Positions 1 to 5,887 are shown, counted from the first letter of the stretch. The stretch is 7,942 nucleotides of DNA from Rhodoferax sp. (GCA_028292305.1 JAQGMQ010000438.1:1-7942); one strand, 5' to 3'. The notes: generated from the letters alone by a model not told the origin. Numbers and translations: made by a program.

Positions 1-242
1 TCGCTGCGGTAACCTGCTGTGCTCAGCTTCGGCGGTGTCTGGATAAACTCGCCTGTGGCTCAAACACCGCCAGCCCTGATCCGCCAAACCCTCCGCTCCT
101 CGGCGCAGTTAGTGGGGGGGGGGGAGGGGTCAGGGAGCCGGATACCGGCCGCGTCGCTGCGCTGGCTACTGCTGGTATTGCTCCCTCTCCCGCGTGCGGG
201 AGAGGGCTGGGGTGAGGGTGGTAATTACGTTCCCTGCGCGTC
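1..242 (+). repeat. Long intergenic repeat, copy 1 (left end cut by window)
   Basis: This non-coding segment matches 383-629 nearly base for base over most of its length. Shared blocks include TCAGCTTCGGCGG, the stretch around CCAGCCCTGATCCGCCAAAC, GCGTCGCTGCGCTGGCTAC (151-169) and the REP-like palindrome with its GGGGTGAGGGTGG tail. The copies differ by scattered substitutions and by small indels around a G-rich tract (11 Gs at 114-124). The match begins at base 1, so the true left end probably lies outside the window. Open frames across it, on both strands, run through the palindromes and repeats and look spurious. It appears to be a composite of dispersed intergenic modules rather than a gene. 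Confidence 0.85.
183..206. repeat. REP-like palindrome 1
   Basis: This is a perfect 11-bp inverted repeat: arm CCCTCTCCCGC, two-base centre GT, arm GCGGGAGAGGG. It is followed by the tail CTGGGGTGAGGGTGG (207-221). A palindrome plus a GGTGAGGG-type tail is a common dispersed intergenic module in proteobacteria, usually classed as REP-like. No RAYT-type transposase is present in this window. Confidence 0.8.
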
Positions 243-266
243 ACGGTGGTCAAGCTTGGTTGATTT

Positions 267-282
267 GTCAACGTCTGTTGAC
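267..282. repeat. Short hairpin GTCAAC-gtct-GTTGAC
   Basis: This is a perfect 6-bp stem with a 4-base loop, located between the two long repeats. A closely similar hairpin lies at 678-693. The two differ by a paired A-T to G-C change in the stem and one loop base. No run of T follows it, so it does not look like an intrinsic terminator. Confidence 0.5.
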
Positions 283-317
283 GTCGCTGGCCGGTAGTCG
301 CCCCGGCGGGCGAGTAA

Positions 318-337
318 CTTGTTCTGGTGCGAACAAG
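318..337. repeat. Short hairpin CTTGTTC / GAACAAG
   Basis: This 7-bp inverted repeat has a 6-base loop (TGGTGC). Flanking GTAA and AGTCAC extend the pairing imperfectly. It lies immediately left of the inverted-repeat-bounded element at 359-501, and AAGTCACCAAAAGAAATCG follows it. It may be another module of the same dispersed repeat family. Its function is not known. Confidence 0.45.
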
Positions 338-358
338 AAAAGTCACCAAAAGAAATCG

Positions 359-501
359 CCCCCACTAACTGCGCCCTGCGCTTCGCTGCGGGAACCTGCG
401 GTGCTCAGCTTCGGCGGGGTCTGGCTAAACTCGCCTGCGGCTCAAACAACGCCAGCCCTGATCCGCCAAACCCTCCGCTCCTCGGCGCATTTAAAGGGGG
501 G
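359..501. repeat. Possible inverted-repeat-bounded element inside copy 2
   Basis: The left edge, CCCCCACTAACTGCGCC (359-375), is the exact reverse complement of GGCGCAGTTAGTGGGGG (102-118), which is the right edge of the equivalent segment in copy 1. In copy 2 the right edge has drifted to GGCGCATTTAAAGGGGGG (484-501) but still pairs at both ends. The core is therefore a segment of about 143 bp with inverted termini, as in MITE-like elements. Inside it, GGCGG and CTGGC at about 413-424 pair with GCCAG and CCGCC further right, so it could also fold as RNA or single-stranded DNA. The boundaries are read by eye, and no target-site duplication was identified. Confidence 0.45.
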
Positions 502-629
502 TGGGCAACGAGGCAGGAGCCGGGTACCGATACCGGACGCGTCGCTGCGCTGGCTACCCCGGTATTGCTCCCTCTCCCGCGTGCGGGAGAGGGCTGGGGT
601 GAGGGTGGTGATTGGCGTCCCTGCGCGTC
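383..629 (+). repeat. Long intergenic repeat, copy 2
   Basis: This is the second direct copy of the unit at 1-242, offset by 382 bases at its left end and 387 at its right end. The difference comes from small indels in the G-rich middle part. The two copies are separated by about 140 bp (243-382) containing two short hairpins. The match stops shortly after CCCTGCGCGTC. No recombinase, transposase or coding signature is visible, so any movement would have to be driven from elsewhere. Confidence 0.85.
570..593. repeat. REP-like palindrome 2
   Basis: This palindrome is identical to that at 183-206 and has the same tail on its right side. It forms the left half of an inverted pair with palindrome 3. 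The preceding block GCGTCGCTGCGCTGGCTAC (539-557) reappears in reverse complement, with one mismatch, at 696-714. Confidence 0.8.
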
Positions 630-648
630 CAGTCGACCCTCACCCTAA

Positions 649-672
649 CCCTCTCCCGCACGCGGGAGAGGG
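649..672. repeat. REP-like palindrome 3, inverted orientation
   Basis: The arms are the same 11 bases with centre AC. The tail, CCCTCACCCTAA (635-648 region), is now on the left, so the module is inverted relative to palindrome 2. Together, 539-608 and 635-714 form a head-to-head inverted duplication around a centre of about 26 bp, the layout described for bacterial interspersed mosaic elements. Confidence 0.8.
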
Positions 673-677
673 GACAA

Positions 678-693
678 GTCAGCGGCTGCTGAC
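678..693. repeat. Short hairpin GTCAGC-ggct-GCTGAC
   Basis: This 6-bp stem with a 4-base loop lies six bases right of REP-like palindrome 3. It matches the hairpin at 267-282 at 13 of 16 positions, and two of the three differences are a compensating pair in the stem. Confidence 0.5.
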
Positions 694-858
694 AGGTAGC
701 CAGCGCCGCGACGCAACGACACCCAGCAGCGGCCTGCCCGGTGCCGGCGCGGCTACAAGCGGCCTTCTAGGGCAGTGGCCGCAGTTACGGCAGCCGCAGG
801 CTGCGCGCGGCTTTGCACGATGAGGGTATGGGGTGGGCCGCTGGCGCGTGCGCAGGCT

Positions 859-883
859 GCTTCGACAGGCTCGGCACGAACGG
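859..883 (+). repeat. TTCGACA-type dispersed repeat, copy 1
   Basis: This is a 25-base unit with the pattern GCTTCGACAGGC..GCACGAACGG. It matches 22 of 25 positions at 903-927, 44 bases further right. Sequences of this type (TTCGACAGGCTCAGCACGAACGG-like) are familiar intergenic repeats in many proteobacterial genomes. Identification here rests on the pattern and the second copy. The surrounding stretch 694-996 has no other feature I can support. Confidence 0.6.
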
Positions 884-902
884 AAGCTAGGTTCACGGCA
901 TG

Positions 903-927
903 GCTTCGACAAGCCCAGCACGAACGG
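903..927 (+). repeat. TTCGACA-type dispersed repeat, copy 2
   Basis: This is the second copy of the unit at 859-883, with pattern GCTTCGACAAGC..GCACGAACGG. It lies 69 bases upstream of the Bug-protein start. Together with copy 1 it fills the likely promoter region of that gene, leaving little unique sequence for a promoter. Confidence 0.6.
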
Positions 928-996
928 CCATTGACCCTCGGCCACCACCTCGCCACGCCCGGCAGTACCATCTCACCCGAACCTCCCGCCCCCACC

Positions 997-1965
997 ATGC
1001 CCATCACCAAACGCCACCTCCTCACCCTCGCCGCAGCCCTTGCCCTGCCCCTCGCCGCCGCCGCCCAAACCTACCCGACCAAACCGATCCGCATCATCGT
1101 CCCCTTCGGCGCCGGCGGCGTGGCCGACCTCACGGCGCGGGTCGTGGCGCAGAAGATGGCCGAGTCGCTGGGGCAGGCCGTGGTCGTCGACAACCGCCCC
1201 GGCGCGGGCGGCGTGGTGGCGGCGGATCTGGTGGCCAAGTCGGCGCCCGACGGTTATACGTTGCTGCTGATGTCCAACGGCAACGCGGTCAGCGCGGGGC
1301 TGTTCAATACGCTGCCGTTCGACACGCTGCACGACTTCGCGCCGATCTCGACGCTGGGGACTTTCGACATCGCCATCCTCACCAGTGCCGCGTCGCGCTT
1401 CAAGACCTTGCCCGAGCTGCTGGCCTATGCCAAGGCCAACCCCGGCAAGCTCAATGTGGGCAGCATCAACATCGGCAGCACGCAGCACCTCACGGCCGAG
1501 TTGTTCAAGAGCACGGCCGGTGCCGATCTGCAGATCGTCCCGTTCAACGGCACGCCGGCTGTGGTCACGGCGTTGCGCGGCGGCCAGATCGACGCGGCGG
1601 TGGAGATCCTCGCGCCGGTGCTGGCGCAGATCCAGGGCAAGGCTTTGCGGGCACTGGCGGTGACGGGCGAGAAGCGAGCCGCCGCTTTGCCCGATGTGCC
1701 CACCGCCAGGGAAAGTGGCCTCGCGGGGCTGAACGCCTCTTCGTGGAACGCATTGGCCGCGCCCGCCAAGACACCCGCGGCCGTGTTGGCCCGGCTCAAC
1801 AAGGACATCGTCGCCGCGGTGAACAACGCCGACGTGCGCAAGAAATTGGCTGAGCTGAACGTGTTGGCCCAGTCGAGCACGCCTGCGCAAGCCAGCGCGC
1901 TGCTGGCGAGTGAAGTGAAGCGATGGGGTGACGTGATCGTGCAGGCCAAGATCCCGAAGCAGTAG
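997..1965 (+). CDS. Bug-family periplasmic solute-binding protein (TctC-like)
   Basis: Predicted periplasmic binding protein of the tripartite tricarboxylate transporter (TctC/Bug) family, 322 residues, the usual family length. These proteins capture small carboxylates or related molecules and, in some cases, pass them to a TctAB membrane pair. Residues 1-23 form a signal peptide: KR near the start, a Leu/Ala-rich core, and a likely cut after AAA before QTYPTKPIR. Mature-protein hallmarks are IIVPFGAGGVADLTAR (33-48) and DNRPGAGGVVAADLVAKSAPDGYTLL (positions 65-90). Further matches are the region around VGSINIGSTQHL (154-165), VPFNGTP (181-187), and the late LPDVPTARESG (231-241). The open frame continues upstream to 775, but the start at 997 is chosen because the signal peptide begins there and earlier sequence is repeat-derived. 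No good ribosome-binding site is visible. No TctA or TctB gene lies nearby, which is common for Burkholderiales Bug proteins. The ligand cannot be told from sequence. Confidence 0.93.
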   Translation: MPITKRHLLTLAAALALPLAAAAQTYPTKPIRIIVPFGAGGVADLTARVVAQKMAESLGQAVVVDNRPGAGGVVAADLVAKSAPDGYTLLLMSNGNAVSAGLFNTLPFDTLHDFAPISTLGTFDIAILTSAASRFKTLPELLAYAKANPGKLNVGSINIGSTQHLTAELFKSTAGADLQIVPFNGTPAVVTALRGGQIDAAVEILAPVLAQIQGKALRALAVTGEKRAAALPDVPTARESGLAGLNASSWNALAAPAKTPAAVLARLNKDIVAAVNNADVRKKLAELNVLAQSSTPAQASALLASEVKRWGDVIVQAKIPKQ

Positions 1966-2159
1966 GTTCCGGACGCGGCTGTAGCCCACGAATTGAATGC
2001 GTGCAGGGCCTGCGTCGCACCTGCCCTGTAAAAATTGCCGTAAGAACTGCGGCCGGGCCGCACACCCGGCTCCTCCTCGACAAAACCGCCGTGTCGGGCA
2101 CTGTTGTAGGAAGGCCGTTGCCACCACCAACACGGCCGTAGCGAGAACAGGCACACCGT
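1966..2159. other. Intergenic stretch with weak hairpins
   Basis: This spacer of 194 bp has no gene I can support. CAGGGC and GCCCTG near 2005-2030 can pair and are followed by TAAAAATT, which might terminate the Bug transcript, but the loop is long and the T-run poor. GCCGGG (2052-2057) pairs with CCCGGC (2065-2070) around a 7-base loop without a T-run. An open frame on the minus strand across this spacer and the Bug gene looks like a shadow. Confidence 0.35.
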
Positions 2160-2762
2160 TTGCCGGTGAAGGGTGTGAACCATCCACCAGAGGCTTGCCC
2201 GTCTTCGCCCGAGACGACCCCGCGCAGTGTGTCCGCACTCTGCGGTTCCGACGCCGCCTCCTGCTCTTCACTGCCTGACTTCCCGGCTGAAGAATCCAGC
2301 GAGCCGCTGCGCCACTGGCGACTGACCCGCGGGTTTGCTGTCGCGCCTCGCGTGTTCATGCTGCACCTGGGCGCCATGGCGCTGGTGTTGCTGGCCCTGG
2401 CGTCGGGGCTGGCGGTGTTGGGCAGCCTGGTGTTCGCCGCGCTGTGCGGGCTGCAGGTGCTGCTGCTGGTGGGCGGCGGGCTGCTGTACGCCGTGCACGT
2501 GGCCGACGGTGAACATGTGCTGCTCTACGCCGATCGGCTGGAGGTGCGCCTGTACCGCGGGCTACGCACCCGCAGCTACAGCTTCAACCCCTGCTGGGCG
2601 CACTTCGAATGTGGCCGTGGCGCGAACGCCGGTTTGTATTGGCTGCGCCATGGCGACATGCGCTTGCCGTTGGGCCACCACCTGGCGCCGGTGCCGCGCT
2701 GCCTGGCCGTCTCGGAGATCACCACGGCGCTGCTGGCCTGCCACGTGTGGGAGCGTGACTGA
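2160..2762 (+). CDS. DUF2244-type membrane protein
   Basis: Predicted small inner-membrane protein, 200 residues from the first possible start (TTG). The conserved part begins at HWRLTRGFAVAPR (about 52-64). Two hydrophobic segments follow (about 66-88 and 90-112), then a soluble C-terminal domain containing HVADGEHVLLYADRLEVRLYRG and a conserved-looking tail. This layout fits DUF2244, whose biochemical role is unknown. Family members I know in beta- and alphaproteobacteria often sit beside cytochrome c oxidase genes, but none is seen here. The first 50 residues are Pro/Ser/Glu-rich and unlike the family, so the true start is uncertain. GTG codons at 2166, 2175 and 2229 are alternatives, and none has a convincing ribosome-binding site at proper spacing. 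It converges with the glycosylase gene downstream. Confidence 0.7.
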   Translation: MPVKGVNHPPEACPSSPETTPRSVSALCGSDAASCSSLPDFPAEESSEPLRHWRLTRGFAVAPRVFMLHLGAMALVLLALASGLAVLGSLVFAALCGLQVLLLVGGGLLYAVHVADGEHVLLYADRLEVRLYRGLRTRSYSFNPCWAHFECGRGANAGLYWLRHGDMRLPLGHHLAPVPRCLAVSEITTALLACHVWERD

Positions 2763-2782
2763 CGCAGCCGTCCACGGGCGTC
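2761..2782. terminator. Possible hairpin between convergent genes
   Basis: GACGC (2761-2765) pairs with GCGTC (2778-2782), and CCG pairs with CGG inside around a TCCA loop with a two-base bulge. It overlaps the end of the DUF2244 gene and lies in the 46-bp gap before the convergent glycosylase gene, where a shared terminator would be expected. Only a short T-run (ACTTTA) follows, so this is a weak call. Confidence 0.3.
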
Positions 2783-2808
2783 GACTTTAGGCTCCATTAC
2801 CGCAAGAT

Positions 2809-3465
2809 CTACTGGTGCTGCAACACCCGCCGGGCCTTGCGCAGGTCCTGCACGAACAGGCCGATCGCCGCCTCGCGTTCATCGGGCAGCACCCGCAGCA
2901 GGGCCGAGGGGTGCAGCGTCACCAGCACCTGGCGTCCGTCGCTGCGCGCCAGCCATTGGCCGCGCTCCTTCATGACGGCCACGGCCCTGCCCAGCAGCGA
3001 GCTCGCGGCGCGTGCGCCCAGCGCCACCAGCGCCTCGGGCTGCACCAGGGCGATCTCGTCTTCCAGCCAATGCAGGCAGGCCGCGGCCTCGCGCTGGCCG
3101 GGGCTCTTGTGGATGCGGCGCTTGCCGCGCATCTCGAACTTGAAGTGCTTCACGGCATTGGCGACGAACAGCTGCTCGCGCGGCAGGCCCGCCTCGGCCA
3201 GCGCGTGGTCGAGCAGTTGGCCCGCGGGGCCGATGAAGGGCTGGCCCTGCCGGTCTTCCTGGTCGCCGGGTTGTTCGCCCACCAGCATCAGCTTCGCGCC
3301 GAGCGGCCCTTCGCCGATGACCGACTGGGTGGCGAATTCGCCGATCGGGCAGGCGCGGCAACGCATGGTGGCGTCGCGCAGCGTCTCCAGCGAATCGATG
3401 CCGTGCTCGGCCAGCGGGAACAGCGATGGCGTGGTTGAAGGCCGAGGCGTGGTGTTCGTGTGCAT
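2809..3465 (-). CDS. udgX: UdgX-type uracil-DNA glycosylase
   Basis: Predicted cytosolic DNA-repair enzyme of the uracil-DNA glycosylase superfamily, 218 residues. It belongs to the UdgX group, related to the Fe-S-containing family 4 enzymes. Visible motifs are CRAC (36-39, cluster cysteines), GEQPGDQED (63-71, active-site motif I), KHFK (106-109), KRRIH (115-119), Cys130 (probable cluster ligand) and HPSALLR (185-191, motif with the late active-site His). KRRIH is the UdgX signature: in Mycobacterium smegmatis UdgX the histidine of this motif attacks the abasic sugar after uracil removal and leaves the enzyme covalently bound to DNA. Here the equivalent is His119. The third cysteine of family 4 (in a KCRPP-like motif) is replaced by the His of KHFK, as in other UdgX proteins. 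The ATG at 3465 has a GAGG two bases upstream, rather close. Family assignment is firm; the crosslinking activity is inferred from the motif. Confidence 0.93.
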   Translation of the reverse strand: MHTNTTPRPSTTPSLFPLAEHGIDSLETLRDATMRCRACPIGEFATQSVIGEGPLGAKLMLVGEQPGDQEDRQGQPFIGPAGQLLDHALAEAGLPREQLFVANAVKHFKFEMRGKRRIHKSPGQREAAACLHWLEDEIALVQPEALVALGARAASSLLGRAVAVMKERGQWLARSDGRQVLVTLHPSALLRVLPDEREAAIGLFVQDLRKARRVLQHQ

Positions 3466-3572
3466 CGCCTCAGCATGCGCGGCGCTGCAGGCCCTGCACG
3501 TGGGCGATCACCATCTGGTTTTGTAGGAATGCGGCACGGGCAGTGTGCTGGCCGCTCGGCCGTGTGACGCCG

Positions 3573-4682
3573 TCAGTGCGTGTGCACGTGATGGGCGTCG
3601 GGCACGTGCGCGTGGCTGTGTCTGATGGGCGTGTGCCGGTGGGGGTGGCTGTGTTCACCCACGGGCATTGGCGTGTGGATGTGGTCGTGGTGCCCGTCGT
3701 CGTGCCGGTGCGCATGTTCGTGGTCGAGCGGCTGGTGTTCATGCGCATGGGCGTGGCGTTCGGCCAGGTGCAGCAGGATGCCGGCCAGCATCAGCCCGCC
3801 GCCGACCGCCGTGCCCGGGCTCAGCGAGCGGTCGCCCATCGCGATCGCCAACAGGGCGCCGATGAAGGGCGCGAACGCGAACACCGAGCCGGTGCGGGCC
3901 GCGCCGAAAGCCCGCTGGGCCAGCAGGTACAGGCGCAGGCTCAGGCCGTAGCCGCAGCCCCCAATGGCCAGCAGCGCCAGGGCTGCCGTCCAGTGCGGCA
4001 GCGGCTCGCCGGCGGCTACGGCCAGCGCCGTTGTCGCGGCCACGCCGAGCAATGATTTGCCCAACACCACCTGGCCCGGATCGCGCTCGGCGAGCGCACG
4101 CGACAAGGTGTTGTCCACCCCCCAGGCGGCCGTGGCGGCCAGCACCGCGAGCAGGCCCAGCAAGCCGGCCATGCCCGCCGTTGCGTCCGACGCGGCCAGC
4201 GCCGCAGCACCGTTCAGCCCGCGGTTAACCACCAGCACCAGCCCGCCGGCCAGCAGCAGGCCCATCGCCGTCCAGACGCGGCGGTCCATCACCTCGCCAT
4301 AACACCAGCGCGCGAGTGCCGCGGTGAACAGCGCCTCCAGCGCCAACATCAGCGAGGCGCTGGTGCCGCTGGTGTGCTGCAGGCCCCAGGCCAGCGCCAC
4401 GGGTCCGATGGCCGCGCCGAACAAGGCCATCCACGCGAGCCGTGGCACATCGGCCAGGCGCAGCGCGGCTTCGCGTTCCACCGGCTGGCGCAGCACGGCG
4501 CCCATCGACGCGGCGCCGGCGTAGAGCAGGGCGGCGGTTGAAAAGGCGCCGAGCCCTTGCCCCATGTGCTGCACCAGCGGCGTGCTGATGCCGAAGAGTG
4601 CGGCCGCCAGCAGGGCCAGCACGCCCCCGCGCAGGGCGGGAAGCGATTTTTTGTGGTGACGGTGGTGCGTATCGTGCTTCAT
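3573..4682 (-). CDS. EamA/DMT-family permease with His-rich N- and C-termini
   Basis: Predicted inner-membrane transporter of the drug/metabolite transporter superfamily, 369 residues. It has two EamA repeats (about 18-152 and 172-306), each rich in hydrophobic helices, consistent with the usual ten. Family-like signatures are LMLALEALFTAALARWCYGE in repeat 1 and GSVFAFAPFIGALLAIAMGD in repeat 2. The ends are unusual: five His in the first ten residues, and a 60-residue tail (310-369) with 23 His, mostly as HxH. Such tails bind divalent metals such as Ni, Zn or Co in other proteins, so metal export or sensing is possible, but the transported substrate is unknown. The frame runs upstream to 4766. 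The ATG at 4682 is preferred because GAGGA sits seven bases before it and its sequence starts the His-rich segment. It overlaps the LysR stop by ATGA. Confidence 0.88.
   Translation of the reverse strand: MKHDTHHRHHKKSLPALRGGVLALLAAALFGISTPLVQHMGQGLGAFSTAALLYAGAASMGAVLRQPVEREAALRLADVPRLAWMALFGAAIGPVALAWGLQHTSGTSASLMLALEALFTAALARWCYGEVMDRRVWTAMGLLLAGGLVLVVNRGLNGAAALAASDATAGMAGLLGLLAVLAATAAWGVDNTLSRALAERDPGQVVLGKSLLGVAATTALAVAAGEPLPHWTAALALLAIGGCGYGLSLRLYLLAQRAFGAARTGSVFAFAPFIGALLAIAMGDRSLSPGTAVGGGLMLAGILLHLAERHAHAHEHQPLDHEHAHRHDDGHHDHIHTPMPVGEHSHPHRHTPIRHSHAHVPDAHHVHTH
4679..4682 (-). other. ATGA stop/start overlap of LysR and permease genes
   Basis: On the minus strand, the ATG of the permease (4682-4680) shares bases with the TGA stop of the LysR gene (4681-4679). 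The ribosome-binding site of the permease, GAGGA, lies inside the last codons of the LysR gene. This is the classic arrangement for translational coupling and puts both genes on one transcript. Confidence 0.85.
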
Positions 4683-5644
4683 GGAGGGGTCCTCGCGGCT
4701 CTGCTCTTGCGCTCGCCGGCAGGCGCGGGCGCGGGGCTTGCCGAATGCAGCAATGTTTGCACACATTGCCGGATCAGGTCCTGCATGGCCTTCTGCGTCA
4801 ACGTGGTCGGCCGCTGCGCGCTGACGGCCATCGACAGCCGGCTCTGCAATGCGGGCGAATGGATGCGCCGCGTCTCGAAGGCCGTGGGCCGGCCCGAGGT
4901 GACGACCGCGTTCATCGACAACACCGCGCTGCCGGCGCCGTCGGCCACCAGGTCGAGGATGGCGGCCACGCCATCGATCTCGAGCGCGATCACCGGGTGG
5001 CAGCCGATGGCCGCCAGCTCCGATTCGACCATCATGCGGATCGCGTTCGGCCGGGTGGGGATCACCAGCGGCAGCCGGGCCACTTCACGCAGGCTGATGG
5101 TCTGCCCGGCCGATGCCGCGGCCGTGCCGATGCGGCGTTGCACCAAGTACAGCGGTTCTTCGAGCAAGGGGCTCAGCTCGACGCCGGGCGTGGGGATCGC
5201 GTTGTAGAGCAGGGCGATGTCGAGCCTTCCCGTGACCAGCGAATCCTGCATGGCCACCGACAGGTTCTCGCTGATCGACACCGTGGCCTGCGGCAACCGC
5301 ACGCGCACCTCGCGGGTCAGCGGCACGGTGAGGATCTTGGCAATGCTGGGCGGCAGGCCGATGGCCACGCGCCCTTCAAGCGCGCCGCGCACCCGGCCTA
5401 ACTCTTCACGCGCGCGCTGCACCTGGTGCAGGATGCCGCGGCCATGTTCCAGCAGCACGCGACCGGCCTCGGTGGGCGTGGCGCCGCGGCCGTTGCGCAG
5501 CAGCAGGTTCTGCCGCAGCTCCACCTCGAGCAGGCGCACGTGCCGGCTCAGCAGGGGCTGCGGTATGCCGAGCGCCGCCGCGGCGCGGGTGAAGCTGCCG
5601 AGTTCGGCGACGCGCACAAAGGATTCGATCTGCTTCAGGTCCAT
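4679..5644 (-). CDS. LysR-family transcriptional regulator, candidate regulator of the divergent aromatic-acid operon
   Basis: Predicted cytosolic DNA-binding regulator of the LysR family, 321 residues. The N-terminal winged helix-turn-helix covers about residues 1-60 (MDLKQIESFVRVAELGSFTR, then AAAALGIPQPLLSRHVRLLE), followed by a linker helix and a periplasmic-binding-protein-like effector domain (about 91-295). Effector-domain features include ENLSVAMQDSLVTGRLDIAL and VIPTRPNAIRMMVE. The last 20 residues (SPAPAPAGERKSR...) are an extra Pro/Ala/basic tail that overlaps the permease start signal. The ATG at 5644 is preferred to an in-frame TTG at 5656 because LysR proteins typically begin MDLKQIESF-like. 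It faces the symporter and ligJ genes across the control region, the usual position of a LysR gene next to its target. In Comamonas the protocatechuate 4,5-cleavage operon is controlled by the LysR protein PmdR; orthology to PmdR is likely by context but not shown. Confidence 0.92.
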   Translation of the reverse strand: MDLKQIESFVRVAELGSFTRAAAALGIPQPLLSRHVRLLEVELRQNLLLRNGRGATPTEAGRVLLEHGRGILHQVQRAREELGRVRGALEGRVAIGLPPSIAKILTVPLTREVRVRLPQATVSISENLSVAMQDSLVTGRLDIALLYNAIPTPGVELSPLLEEPLYLVQRRIGTAAASAGQTISLREVARLPLVIPTRPNAIRMMVESELAAIGCHPVIALEIDGVAAILDLVADGAGSAVLSMNAVVTSGRPTAFETRRIHSPALQSRLSMAVSAQRPTTLTQKAMQDLIRQCVQTLLHSASPAPAPAGERKSRAARTPP

Positions 5645-5688
5645 GGGTGATGACAAGCCGCCGCTGCCGAGCTAAATTTACATACCGA

Positions 5689-5709
5689 ATTATCAGCTAT
5701 CTAAATAAT
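5689..5709. promoter_or_regulatory. Candidate LysR binding site (T-N11-A dyad)
   Basis: ATTAT-N11-ATAAT is a perfect 5-bp dyad containing the T-N11-A core of LysR recognition sites. Its centre (5699) lies about 71 bp before the start site near 5770 predicted from the -10 at 5758-5763. LysR recognition sites commonly centre near -65. It also lies just upstream of the LysR gene, which would allow autoregulation. Confidence 0.55.
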
Positions 5710-5757
5710 ACATAGTAGCTAGTGGCATCGCGGTGCCGGCCGGACCCGGTAACTCCC

Positions 5758-5763
5758 TAGAAT
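5758..5763 (+). promoter_or_regulatory. Candidate -10 element (TAGAAT) for the symporter operon
   Basis: TAGAAT matches the sigma-70 -10 consensus at five of six positions. No acceptable -35 lies 16-18 bases upstream (the region is GCCGGC-like), which fits a promoter needing an activator. The implied start site is near 5770. Confidence 0.45.
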
Positions 5764-5887
5764 TTCCCCTCATGCACATTGTTTTTCTGACCTTGTTCGC
5801 GCGGGGCGTTGGCTCGCGCCCGCTGCGTTGTATCGGCGCCGATCCATTGGCCCCGCTGTCCCGGTCCACCGCCGCTGACATGGCGCC

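Noticed and set aside
194..823. Long open frame of 209 codons on the plus strand through the repeats
   Set aside because: It runs through REP-like palindromes and both repeat units, has no recognisable domain or ribosome-binding site, and its residues reflect repeat sequence and high GC content.
1..996. CRISPR array as an explanation for the repeats
   Set aside because: The repeats are long, few and unevenly spaced, with no regular short repeat-spacer pattern and no cas genes.
775..996. Earlier in-frame start extending the Bug protein by 74 residues
   Set aside because: The extension is encoded by repeat sequence and would bury the signal peptide inside the protein; the start at 997 gives a normal export signal and family length.
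973..2271. Minus-strand open frame of 432 codons opposite the Bug gene
   Set aside because: It lies antisense to a clear Bug protein, its composition is Arg/His/Gly-rich as expected of a high-GC shadow frame, and no family is recognisable.
2815..3438. Plus-strand open frames opposite the glycosylase gene
   Set aside because: The minus strand encodes all UdgX motifs in order; the plus-strand frames have no motifs and biased composition.
3466..3572. Promoter or small gene between the glycosylase and permease genes
   Set aside because: The 107 bp are GC-rich with no promoter elements, hairpin with T-run or coding frame that I could support.
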